Below are positions 1 to 7,092 of a stretch of 22,718 bases of DNA, one piece after another. Origin of the DNA: a virus. Where the stretch lies: the IMG/VR virus record IMGVR_UViG_3300031403_000045, positions 1 through 22,718 of that record. One strand, given 5' to 3'. The notes below the pieces were generated by a model, which was not told the DNA's origin, did no database searches, and worked only from the letters and a program-made list of their open reading frames with translations. Made by a program: the position numbers and the translations under genes. Each line of letters begins with the position of its first letter. The stretch's first letter is position 1.

Positions 1-2
1 AA

Positions 3-338
3 CAAAGAGGTTGTAAGTTTGGTATTGACGGCTTGCAAATTGTAAACCGTAACGCGACAAAACTAGACGTTACCGGCGGTATGTCACAAAGCGAGGTTGC
101 TAAAGCATTTGGCGCCGTTAGTATGGCGCCTACGCCTACGCCTACGCCTACGCCTACGCCTACGCCTACGCCTACGCCTACGCCGCCAGTAATGACACCA
201 CCACCGCCGCCACCGGCTAACGATCTCGCTAGTGGTAAAATAATGCTACCCGCGGCGAACGGCGTCCCTTACGACGCGTTTATCGCGCAAAATTGGACCG
301 ACGAGCAATTGATCGCTAATGGTTATATGCAAGCGTAA
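3..338 (+). CDS. C-terminal part of a phage protein with Thr-Pro repeat linker; possible ssDNA-binding protein
   Basis: The reading frame is open to the left edge, so the N-terminus is missing; a TTG at 33 is not needed as a start. Visible parts are a short folded-looking segment (GIDGLQIV ... GGMSQSEVAKAFG), then a nine-fold Thr-Pro repeat followed by a proline run, then a compact C-terminal segment ending in NWTDEQLIANGYMQA. The linker plus short C-terminal tail, and the position just before the DNA polymerase block, fit a replication accessory protein. The segment before the linker faintly resembles the end of phage ssDNA-binding proteins of the DUF2815 type. That assignment is inference and weak. 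A terminator follows directly at 347-374. Confidence 0.6.
   Translation, partial: QRGCKFGIDGLQIVNRNATKLDVTGGMSQSEVAKAFGAVSMAPTPTPTPTPTPTPTPTPTPPVMTPPPPPPANDLASGKIMLPAANGVPYDAFIAQNWTDEQLIANGYMQA
129..182 (+). repeat. Hexanucleotide tandem repeat (CCTACG) x9
   Basis: Nine perfect copies of CCTACG lie inside the first gene and encode alternating Thr and Pro. Because the unit is six bases, copy-number changes would lengthen or shorten the linker without breaking the frame. Perfect identity suggests recent expansion by slippage. Confidence 0.95.
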
Positions 339-346
339 AAGTTACC

Positions 347-374
347 ACCCGGATCGATTGTGGTCCGGGTTTTT
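347..374 (+). terminator. Rho-independent terminator after the first gene
   Basis: A 7-bp perfect GC-rich stem (ACCCGGA at 347-353 with TCCGGGT at 364-370), a 10-base loop and a run of T to 374 follow the stop codon at 338 by eight bases. It would end or attenuate the upstream transcript before the small gene at 391. Confidence 0.85.
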
Positions 375-390
375 ATTAATAGGGTTAAAG

Positions 391-660
391 ATGCTCGAGG
401 AACAAAAAAACGTTTTGCGTAGTATTTATAAGCAATACTATTATTTTGAAACAATTTTAGACTTACTCAATAAAGATATTAAAAATGTTACTTATGAGCA
501 AAAAGCCAGGATAGCGGATCAGATCACTAAATCCGCTAATTATAATTTTAATATCGGCCAAAACGAGCGTTTAAAATTTGCTATTAAAGACGGGTATAAG
601 ATTGATCTGATACTCGATAAGGTAATGCGACAATGCGACAAGATATTGACACTAATATAA
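391..660 (+). CDS. Small hypothetical protein (89 aa)
   Basis: The ATG at 391 is chosen because the frame upstream runs through the terminator at 347-374; an AGGG lies a few bases before it. The product is Lys/Tyr/Asn-rich and looks mainly helical (QYYYFETILDLLNKDIKNV, then QKARIADQITKSANYNF). I recognise no family. Its end overlaps the polymerase start by 28 bases, so the two are probably translated from the same message and it may be a replication accessory. Function unknown. Confidence 0.7.
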   Translation: MLEEQKNVLRSIYKQYYYFETILDLLNKDIKNVTYEQKARIADQITKSANYNFNIGQNERLKFAIKDGYKIDLILDKVMRQCDKILTLI

Positions 661-2585
661 TTTACGATCTCGAAACATATCCTAATTTTTTCAGCTTTTG
701 CGCGTGTAATGTAAACTCTGAATTTTATTATTACGAGATCAGCGAACGCCGCGACGATAGTAATGATTTATACGCTTTTTTAATGTGGGTAAAGCAAAAT
801 AATATCGCGCTAGTCGGTTTTAATAACGTCCATTTTGACTATCCGATCTTGCATGAGTTTATACACATTTACCCGACATTAACGCCGTACGACCTTTATT
901 TAAAAGCTATGTCGATTATTAATAGTGATAACGAATATGCTCACATTATCCGCGAACCTTATATCAAGCAAATAGACTTGTATAAGATAAATCATTTCGA
1001 TAATGCCGCGAGACGTACGTCGTTAAAAGTATTGCAAATAAATATGAGGTCTGAGTCTGTCGAGGATCTACCGATTAAACCCGGTACCATTTTAACGCTC
1101 GAGCAATTACCGATCATCGAGACTTATAACAGGCATGATGTAAGCGAAACTTTAAAATTTTATGACTATTGTCTCGACTCTATTAAGTTTCGCGACGAAC
1201 TGAGCGCGACGTATGATTATAATTTTACTAATCATAACGACACCAAGATCGGCAAAGATTACTTTATTCAGTTACTAGAGAAAAGATCACCAGGTACATG
1301 CTACACGCCGAGCGGCGCCAAGCGTCAAACCATACGCGATTATATACAATTAGAAAACGCGGTATTACCTTACGTCGAATTTACTAACACTGAATTTACT
1401 CGCGTACTAAATTACTTTAAGGAGCAAGTTATAACCGAGACAAAAGGCGTTTTTAAGGATCTTGTCGCCACGGTTGACGGCTTTGATTATGTTTTCGGCG
1501 TCGGCGGTATACACGGATCGATCGAATGGTGCCACGTTAAAAGCGACGCTGATAATATTATTATAGACCTGGACGTCGCGAGCTATTATCCGAACCTAGC
1601 GATCGCTAATAACCTTAACCCGGCGCATTTAGGCACCGGCTTTTGTGAGATTTATAAAGACTTGTACGATCAGCGTAAACAATACGCGAAAGGCACCCCA
1701 CAAAATGCAATGCTTAAACTTGCGCTTAACGGTGTATATGGTGACTCTAATAATAAATACTCACCCTTTTACGATCCCGCCTATACAATGGCGATCACAA
1801 TAAACGGTCAATTATTACTATGTATGTTAGCCGAACGGCTCCGATTAATACCCGGTTTAAAAATGATACAAATTAACACCGACGGTTTAACGGTTAAAAT
1901 ACCGCGCTCGCTAGAATGGTTATTAAATGACGTCTGGCAAGAATGGGAGAAATTAACCGGGTTAACTCTTGAGGCGGCGTATTATTCTAATATGTGGATC
2001 CGTGATGTTAATAGTTATGTCGCCAGGTACGACGACGGTAAATTAAAATGCAAAGGTGCCTATCAATACCAGGATCTAGAATGGCACAAAGATCACTCGG
2101 CGTTGATCATCCCTCGCGCCGTTGTCGAATATCTTGTAAACGGTACGCCGATTGATCAAACAATACGCGGTTGCTCTGATAAGTTTGATTTTATGATCAA
2201 AGCAAAGGCGCCACGTAGTAATTATATCTTATATGGTGATCAAGTGGTTCAATCGACTAACCGGTATTATGTCAGTACCGACGGTAAACCCCTGATAAAA
2301 GTCTCGCCGCCAATACTAGGCGCTAAACCGGGACAATATAAGCGCAAAAACGGGATCAGTACTGACTATTATCGATCCGTACTGGCTGAGGTTGGTGAAG
2401 CCTGGGACGAACGGATCCACACAAAAAACAAAAGTGTATACACCGAGCGCCGGACCGAGTACCAAAAAAGTTATTTAACGACACTTTGTAACCACGAAAG
2501 GGAATTTAATTTTAACAATGTAAACTATCAATATTATATTGATCAAGCTGATAAATTAACGAGGTTTAACAATGAAAGCATGTAG
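633..2585 (+). CDS. Family B DNA polymerase with 3'-5' exonuclease
   Basis: Replicative phage DNA polymerase, 650 aa, with all three proofreading motifs in order: Exo I around D12/E14 (YDLETYPN), Exo II around D69 (GFNNVHFD), and Exo III Y165-x3-D169. These are followed by GVGGIHGS near 289-296 and by the polymerase motifs: motif A DVASYYPN with D314, motif B K362...N366GVYG, motif C N415-T-D417, and KCKG at 472-475. This is the family B layout and the length is normal for a compact phage enzyme. Motif C reads NTDG rather than the common DTDS, so the first of the two usual aspartates is Asn. I see no obvious protein-priming insertion and have not excluded one. It overlaps the small gene before it and the 53-aa gene after it (14 bases), suggesting one early operon. 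It may act with the putative ssDNA-binding protein at the left edge. Confidence 0.93.
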   Translation: MRQDIDTNIIYDLETYPNFFSFCACNVNSEFYYYEISERRDDSNDLYAFLMWVKQNNIALVGFNNVHFDYPILHEFIHIYPTLTPYDLYLKAMSIINSDNEYAHIIREPYIKQIDLYKINHFDNAARRTSLKVLQINMRSESVEDLPIKPGTILTLEQLPIIETYNRHDVSETLKFYDYCLDSIKFRDELSATYDYNFTNHNDTKIGKDYFIQLLEKRSPGTCYTPSGAKRQTIRDYIQLENAVLPYVEFTNTEFTRVLNYFKEQVITETKGVFKDLVATVDGFDYVFGVGGIHGSIEWCHVKSDADNIIIDLDVASYYPNLAIANNLNPAHLGTGFCEIYKDLYDQRKQYAKGTPQNAMLKLALNGVYGDSNNKYSPFYDPAYTMAITINGQLLLCMLAERLRLIPGLKMIQINTDGLTVKIPRSLEWLLNDVWQEWEKLTGLTLEAAYYSNMWIRDVNSYVARYDDGKLKCKGAYQYQDLEWHKDHSALIIPRAVVEYLVNGTPIDQTIRGCSDKFDFMIKAKAPRSNYILYGDQVVQSTNRYYVSTDGKPLIKVSPPILGAKPGQYKRKNGISTDYYRSVLAEVGEAWDERIHTKNKSVYTERRTEYQKSYLTTLCNHEREFNFNNVNYQYYIDQADKLTRFNNESM

Positions 2586-2733
2586 AAAAAGATTAACGAA
2601 AAAAGGCCGCGAGATATTAAAAGCGAACTCCGTAACAGGCGCCGACGGCTATTTGCTACCACCGCCCGATCGAACTGACATTAAAATAATGTCGCTCGAG
2701 TGCCACTTTAGAAAGGTAAACGCGTATGATTGA
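2572..2733 (+). CDS. Small basic hypothetical protein (53 aa)
   Basis: A short gene starting inside the end of the polymerase gene. Its ATG at 2572 is preceded by GAGG about eight bases upstream. The product begins MKACRKRLTKKGREIL, so the N-terminus is strongly basic; the middle is proline-rich (YLLPPPDR) and the C-terminus has a Cys-His pair (LECHF). The basic start could bind nucleic acid, but I recognise no family. Its end overlaps the next gene by eight bases. The ribosome site and tight overlaps on both sides support a real gene. Confidence 0.6.
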   Translation: MKACRKRLTKKGREILKANSVTGADGYLLPPPDRTDIKIMSLECHFRKVNAYD

Positions 2734-2794
2734 ACCACTATTATTATCTATATTTGTCGCGGCTGTTGTGGTCGCCTGGCTGTTGAGCGATTAA
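2726..2794 (+). CDS. 22-residue single-pass membrane microprotein
   Basis: ATG at 2726, TAA at 2792-2794. The product is MIEPLLLSIFVAAVVVAWLL plus Ser-Asp: two polar residues, about 18 hydrophobic ones, and an acidic end, which is one membrane helix and almost nothing else. A good ribosome site (AAAGG about nine bases upstream) sits inside the previous gene. Its stop overlaps the stop of the convergent holin-like gene on the other strand. It could be a small membrane effector (holin-like, antiholin or superinfection factor). The role is inference; the gene itself rests on the ribosome site and the clean hydrophobic pattern. Confidence 0.5.
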   Translation: MIEPLLLSIFVAAVVVAWLLSD

Positions 2795-3207
2795 GGTTTT
2801 TTACTCTCGTTCATTCTAGCGATACCGTGACTACCGAAAAAGAAAATTATAATAGCGGTCGTCGCGGTAATCATTAACCCGGACGTTGCGAGTTTAAAAT
2901 AAAACTCTGCTAATACCATATCCCACGGCGCCGCTATCGCACACATAAGAATTAGTGATAATTGCGCCTTAATCCATAGCACCGCGATTGATCGACGCGT
3001 GATTGATCGCTCGGTTGACTCTGATAATGTGGATTGCACAAATGATTGCACACTGGCAACCGTTTTAGCGTTAAATTCGATCACCTCTTCTTGTGTGAGT
3101 TTCATATTACCGACCCACCCGCCGACCTTAGCGAGTAAACCGGTATCTTTGTCTAGTACATCGGTCCGGGTTTTTTCACCCCATGTAAAAGGATTAAGCC
3201 ATTTCAT
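2791..3207 (-). CDS. Holin-like membrane protein
   Basis: 138 aa. The N-terminal part is soluble (MKWLNPFTWGEKTRTDVLDK) with an amphipathic helical region to about residue 70. Two strong hydrophobic segments follow at about 74-95 and 102-125, and a short basic tail ends in ESKKP. Size, topology and its place as last gene of the late block, next to a DUF5675-like gene, fit a phage holin that permeabilises the inner membrane at lysis. It overlaps the upstream gene as ATGA (3204-3207), so translation is probably coupled. The sequence resembles holin-like proteins of marine podoviruses; the exact holin family is not certain. Three of the few GATC sites of the late block lie here, near 2985-3082. 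Confidence 0.7.
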   Translation of the reverse strand: MKWLNPFTWGEKTRTDVLDKDTGLLAKVGGWVGNMKLTQEEVIEFNAKTVASVQSFVQSTLSESTERSITRRSIAVLWIKAQLSLILMCAIAAPWDMVLAEFYFKLATSGLMITATTAIIIFFFGSHGIARMNESKKP

Positions 3208-3608
3208 ACACTTCTCGCTCTATCGGTTATAATTACTGTACCTGTATCGCTCGTTACGTGCATTAAATCATCAAAGGCTTTAGCGCTATTACCTACATCG
3301 GCAATATTGTCAGCGTTTAAATCTTTGAGCATTGTGCCGACCAATATACACCCTTCAATCTGTGAGGTAAAATTACCCTTGTGTATATATATCCACGTTC
3401 TACCGCTTACGTCTAAGATATGAATGACTTTACCAAGTGTCGGCGATAATCGCTTTTTATATTCATACTTGCCGGATGGCACACAAGAAATGTTTGTTAC
3501 ATTATTGAGCCAGGGCAATTCTAGCGTAAAGCATCTAAAGCCCTCACACTGTAAAATGCCGATAGTGCAATCTTTAGTCGACGCTGTGTTAACTACTATT
3601 ACACTCAT
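3204..3608 (-). CDS. DUF5675-like protein, candidate lysis enzyme
   Basis: 134 aa. Recognisable pattern of the DUF5675 family: FTLELPWLNN near 27-36, then CVPSGKYEYKKRLSPTLGK, then DVSGRTWIYIHKGN near 66-79, then EGCILVG at 85-91. His76 and Cys87 stand in an arrangement reminiscent of the His...Gly-Cys site of YkuD-type L,D-transpeptidases. That comparison is my inference. It lies between a coiled-coil membrane protein and the holin-like gene, with ATGA overlaps on both sides, so a role in cell-wall attack or lysis is plausible. No classical endolysin (lysozyme, amidase, transglycosylase) is visible in the window. No signal peptide seen. Confidence 0.8.
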   Translation of the reverse strand: MSVIVVNTASTKDCTIGILQCEGFRCFTLELPWLNNVTNISCVPSGKYEYKKRLSPTLGKVIHILDVSGRTWIYIHKGNFTSQIEGCILVGTMLKDLNADNIADVGNSAKAFDDLMHVTSDTGTVIITDRARSV

Positions 3609-3928
3609 AAAGGTTTATCCCCCTCAAGCACCCGCAACCTGTCTTTTATTCGAGCAATATCACGCCTCAAAACTTCGACGTCTTTCTGTTGCAGTTGCAT
3701 ATTACCCATCACTTCGGCTATTAAAAGTTGATTATTAGTGACTTGCACAAGTGCATTTTTATTGGCTTCTATGTCTCGCTTCATATACTCGCCATCTATG
3801 GTTAAGGTGTTAATTGCAACCGACACCCCTAGATAAGCCGCCGCCGCCGCTAATGCTGACGGTAGTATGTAATTGTGGAGTATTGACATATAACCTATGT
3901 GTCTCCTATCTGAATTAATTTGAGTCAT
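3605..3928 (-). CDS. Membrane-anchored coiled-coil protein, spanin- or holin-like
   Basis: 107 aa with one hydrophobic segment at about residues 19-41 (ILPSALAAAAAYLGVSVAIN), followed by a charged, heptad-like helix to the end (QQKDVEVLRRDIARIKDRL). This one-helix-plus-coiled-coil shape is that of an inner-membrane spanin subunit or of some holins, and the place inside the lysis cassette fits. The ATG at 3928 overlaps the upstream stop by 14 bases and has a GAGG ten bases before it. A second ATG at 3889 (MSILHNY), with AGG close upstream, is an alternative start that would still keep the membrane segment. No partner outer-membrane lipoprotein was found. Confidence 0.65.
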   Translation of the reverse strand: MTQINSDRRHIGYMSILHNYILPSALAAAAAYLGVSVAINTLTIDGEYMKRDIEANKNALVQVTNNQLLIAEVMGNMQLQQKDVEVLRRDIARIKDRLRVLEGDKPL

Positions 3929-4553
3929 TTAATTTAAACCTCGGTCTTATGCTCGGGATTGAGCGGTCTTTAAACGGTGCGACATCAAAAGTATATCCTT
4001 CGTTACGTACTCGCACGTACCACGGATGTTTTTCATCAAAGAAAGGAAAGTGGAACTCGTACCCGAAGTCTATGAGTACACCAAATATCCTGCGACGTTT
4101 AAAGTACCTGCGCTTACCGTCAATTTTGCTGAACCACACGGCGGTTAACTCGTCGCCCTCAGTTCTAAAATCAACAAGGCGTATATCGTTGTAATGAATA
4201 CTTGTACCAAACCAATTCGTTAGGCGTAAGTTCCAACACACGTTACGCCACGCGCACCACCGATACCCATACCACCAACGTTTTACGAAGGGTAAGTCAC
4301 TCCATATCACGCCAAGGTAATCGGGGTACCACCCTTGCACAGTCACCCCATCCACATTACGCCAAAACACCCTTGGGAAGTCGGGGTCACACCCTGTACC
4401 GTTCCACCCATCCTCACGACAGCCGAACAAAGGGTCTAAACCCCAAGGCAACCTGTCAAGACGTTTAAACGTTGCCCAAGCGGTAGGTATTGGCAACACA
4501 ATAAGCGCCAGAGGTAAGAAAATTAATAATCTTGCTAGTGCTTTTAACCGCAT
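3915..4553 (-). CDS. Conserved phage protein with N-terminal membrane segment
   Basis: 212 aa. An N-terminal hydrophobic stretch (residues about 8-28, LLIFLPLALIVLPIPTAWA) could be a signal or anchor. It is followed by a Trp/Arg/Tyr-rich domain with DGWNGTGCDPD near 48-58 and a WWYGYRWCAWRN cluster near 92-103, then beta-like sequence. The GDGWNG...RNxxWNLR pattern recalls a family of uncharacterised phage proteins near lysis genes (possibly DUF7338); I am not certain of the name. Its ATG overlaps the upstream stop as TAATG at 4553. Function unknown; membrane-associated. Confidence 0.7.
   Translation of the reverse strand: MRLKALARLLIFLPLALIVLPIPTAWATFKRLDRLPWGLDPLFGCREDGWNGTGCDPDFPRVFWRNVDGVTVQGWYPDYLGVIWSDLPFVKRWWYGYRWCAWRNVCWNLRLTNWFGTSIHYNDIRLVDFRTEGDELTAVWFSKIDGKRRYFKRRRIFGVLIDFGYEFHFPFFDEKHPWYVRVRNEGYTFDVAPFKDRSIPSIRPRFKLNDSN
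4463..4470. repeat. GTTTAAAC palindrome, left-most of 17 copies
   Basis: Exact copies by eye begin at 4463, 8294, 8924, 10237, 11016, 11845, 13188, 13853, 14531, 15152, 16009, 16592, 17117, 18189, 18310, 19626 and 21703; none lies left of 4463. Thirteen are inside genes, read either as (C/G)GT-TTA-AAC (Leu-Asn) or TTT-AAA-C (Phe-Lys). Four are in non-coding gaps. Changing the outer G to another base gives only eight occurrences in total (C four, A two, T two), so the full palindrome is specifically favoured. Confidence 0.9.
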
Positions 4554-4987
4554 TACGTACCGCCGCCACCTAGATTAGTTGCTGTAAATGTAACGACAAT
4601 ACTGTCTGTATTATCAGTGTTTAGTTTCTGCCTGATAGTCACAGTAACGTTTGCATTTTTAGTGCCTGCTTCTACTGGCGGCGTAAGCGTCCATGTCGTA
4701 CCTAGCGCACTAATGGCTATCCATGAATTAAGCGTACCCGACACGGCATCACCAGTGTTTTGCACCGCGCGTACCTCGTATTTATCCGAATCAAGCCCTG
4801 CCGCGTCGTCAACCCAAGTACCGTCAGTATTTGCATCGTAAGTACCGTTTTGCCTAATGGTAAAATCCGCAGAATCTAAAGGGTTCGTTGTAGAGGTCGC
4901 GGCACTAGCGGGGTTAAAGTTTACAGGTTCACCCGCAACCACGCTCGATGCGTTTACACCGAGTAATACTTGTGTCATTACTGCCAT
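4553..4987 (-). CDS. Small Ig-like or beta-rich virion-associated protein
   Basis: 144 aa from the ATG at 4987, chosen because it forms TAATG with the stop of the tail fibre gene and has GGGG eight bases upstream; a longer frame to 5047 lacks support. The product begins MAVMTQVLLGVNASSVVAGE and is rich in Thr, Val, Asn and Asp with alternating hydrophobics (TWTLTPPVEAG, VTVTIRQKLN, SIVVTFTATNL), ending in four Gly and Thr. This looks like one or two Ig-like beta-sandwich domains. Being directly after the tail fibre, it may be a fibre accessory or a surface-decorating protein. No family recognised. Confidence 0.7.
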   Translation of the reverse strand: MAVMTQVLLGVNASSVVAGEPVNFNPASAATSTTNPLDSADFTIRQNGTYDANTDGTWVDDAAGLDSDKYEVRAVQNTGDAVSGTLNSWIAISALGTTWTLTPPVEAGTKNANVTVTIRQKLNTDNTDSIVVTFTATNLGGGGT

Positions 4988-7092
4988 TAGCTTAACCCCG
5001 AACCTGTGATGTCGATTAGCGACGCACTGCGACGCACAATCGTACACATGCCGCCCTGTGCTAACGCTCTATTACCCGTGACCACACCCGCACCGCCAAA
5101 CCAGTTTAGCGTATCGCCTGATGTTGGGATGATAGTAGCCGCGCCCGTACCAGTGTTAGACAACGTTATAACGCCACCAACGGGTAAAGATGAAGCAATA
5201 GTCAAGTTAATCGCGCTGTTAGTCGTTTTGGTATAGTAGCCATTACTCGCACCGAAGTTTGTGTTTGTGGTGTTTTGTGTAGCCACATCAACTTGATTGT
5301 AGCCGACTTCTTTAGTGCCAATTTTAACCGTACCAGATGCGTCCATGCGCATTCTTTCACTGCCGCCCGACCTAAAAACTAAGTCACCTAAGTCATTATT
5401 TATAATAAAATCAGCGTTAGCTGTGGTTGGGTAGCCTACATAAGCTTGTTGGTCGCCGTTAGCATCGGTAAACCTAATAAATGAGTTTACCGCAATCCCT
5501 GTGTTGTTAGTATCCTGTAGGTTTATTATTGGGGTCGGAGCCTCTATGTGCAAAGTATTTATAGGGTTAGTCGTACCAATACCTACGTTGCCATTAGTGG
5601 CAACTCGCATTCTTTCTGAACCGCCAGTATAGAATTTATAATTTCCTGAGTTTGACACAAAGAAATTCATATCTGGGCGAACCAAACTACTATTCCTGTT
5701 TACGTATTCTAATACACCACCATTGAAAGAGCCTGTTGTTACGCCGTTTGTAAACTCCCAATTTTCATCATCCTTAGAAACAACTAACCTTGCTGCTGGC
5801 GAACTAGTGCCAATACCAACGTTTCCTGATGCGTTTATACGCATTCTTTCACTTGCGCCAGTAGCAAACGCCAATGTGTCTGACGCAGGGAAAAACAAGC
5901 CTGTGTTCGAGTCACCAGATGTACGTAGTGCAGGCAAAGCCGCAGTGCCAGTAGGTATTCTAACTTGCCCTGTAAAATTAGGGTCTGCTATATCCGCTTT
6001 TAAGTTTAACGAAGCAACAGAAGCCGCTTGTTGCCATGCAGACCATGTTGGGTTGCTTGGTGTGTTGCCGCTACTTCCGCGAGAAAATGAACTACCGTCT
6101 ATCCCGATAAAGCGTTGCGTAAACTGAGACAGCGATACACTTTTCACCTGATGTATTACCACACCTGTTACCGAAGACGGTGCATTAGTTGTTGAACCGA
6201 GGACGCGATAAAAGCCTGTTTCAACACCTTCTGCGTTATTTAGACTGGTCTGAGGATAAGTAACACCATCAAAAAGACCTAAGCCAAAAGCCCCCACCGT
6301 TAATAATCGTCCTGCTGTGGCATCCAAAGCGTTCGTCTGTACGTCTGCATCAAACGCTGTGCCTCTTGTTGCAAGTAAATTAGTGTTGGTATCAACCTCA
6401 CCATTTAATGCGCTTAAATCCCCTGTAAGACCGCTTATGTCAGTATCGTTGCTGTCCACGCGCCCGTCAAGTGTGTTTACGGCTGTTTCAACACTGTCTA
6501 CGCGGTTGTTAACGGCGGTTACGCCTGTCGTGTTTGTGGCGATGTCGTTGGTGTTTGTCGCAATGTTGTTGGTGTTTGTGACGATGTCGGTATCGTTACT
6601 GGTCACTCGACCATCAAGCGTGTTTACATCGCTGATTACCGCGTCAAGTTCAGTTTCGATGACCACGCGGTCGCCAGTCGCCGCACTCCCGATAAACAGC
6701 TCACCGCTTAGTACTTGTAAGCCGGTGTTATCGAACGTGTAAACGCCCCCTGTGAATGCCAGTTGTGCGTTTGACAAGAGAGTAAACTTAGTACCTTCTA
6801 CCATGCGTAAGGCGTCTAAACCTCTAATGCTCAGTCTAAAGTCGCCCTCAGATGCGCGGTAAAAACCCGTCGCCGCTTCGTTAACAAACGCCATTGCCGG
6901 AGTTAGCGCACTCCCGTCTGTTATTTTAAAAGGCGCACGCATACCGCCACGCCCGTCACGGTCTATGGAGTTTGTAAGCCCGTCACCAACGTCGGTTAGT
7001 GTTGTGTTAGCCCATTCTGCGTCGATTAACGTCCCACCAACAACAGGGTTTCCCACCGGTAAGGTGTAATTTCCGTTCGCATCTCTACTCAT
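4987..7092 (-). CDS. Tail fibre protein with pyocin-knob-like domain
   Basis: 701 aa, probable receptor-binding fibre. The N-terminus (residues 1-100, PVVGGTLIDAEWANTTLTDV) matches the virion-attachment end of many phage fibres. Residues about 145-245 form a low-complexity trimeric coiled-coil-like stalk (NTLDGRV, SNDTDI, ATNTNDIATNT). Residues about 255-355 look like a pyocin-knob domain (GFYRVLGSTTNAPSSVTGVV, ending WSAWQQ). Three repeat units then carry GASERMR/GGSERMR followed by GNVGIGT near 413-428, 491-507 and 577-593. The C-terminus (about 610-701) is beta-rich. There is no S74 chaperone at its end. It overlaps the upstream ejection gene by eight bases and the downstream gene by one. 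It has no GTTTAAAC site, unlike most late genes. Confidence 0.88.
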   Translation of the reverse strand: MSRDANGNYTLPVGNPVVGGTLIDAEWANTTLTDVGDGLTNSIDRDGRGGMRAPFKITDGSALTPAMAFVNEAATGFYRASEGDFRLSIRGLDALRMVEGTKFTLLSNAQLAFTGGVYTFDNTGLQVLSGELFIGSAATGDRVVIETELDAVISDVNTLDGRVTSNDTDIVTNTNNIATNTNDIATNTTGVTAVNNRVDSVETAVNTLDGRVDSNDTDISGLTGDLSALNGEVDTNTNLLATRGTAFDADVQTNALDATAGRLLTVGAFGLGLFDGVTYPQTSLNNAEGVETGFYRVLGSTTNAPSSVTGVVIHQVKSVSLSQFTQRFIGIDGSSFSRGSSGNTPSNPTWSAWQQAASVASLNLKADIADPNFTGQVRIPTGTAALPALRTSGDSNTGLFFPASDTLAFATGASERMRINASGNVGIGTSSPAARLVVSKDDENWEFTNGVTTGSFNGGVLEYVNRNSSLVRPDMNFFVSNSGNYKFYTGGSERMRVATNGNVGIGTTNPINTLHIEAPTPIINLQDTNNTGIAVNSFIRFTDANGDQQAYVGYPTTANADFIINNDLGDLVFRSGGSERMRMDASGTVKIGTKEVGYNQVDVATQNTTNTNFGASNGYYTKTTNSAINLTIASSLPVGGVITLSNTGTGAATIIPTSGDTLNWFGGAGVVTGNRALAQGGMCTIVRRSASLIDITGSGLS

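Noticed and set aside
129-182. CCTACG array as a CRISPR or iteron array
   Set aside because: There are no spacers, the unit is six bases, and it lies in frame inside a coding sequence as a simple microsatellite.
645-660. TTGACA at 645 followed by TATAAT-like sequence
   Set aside because: The spacing is far too short for a sigma70 promoter and the site is inside overlapping genes.
4988-5047. Upstream extension of the Ig-like gene to 5047
   Set aside because: It overlaps the fibre gene's conserved end and lacks a ribosome site; the TAATG start at 4987 is better supported.
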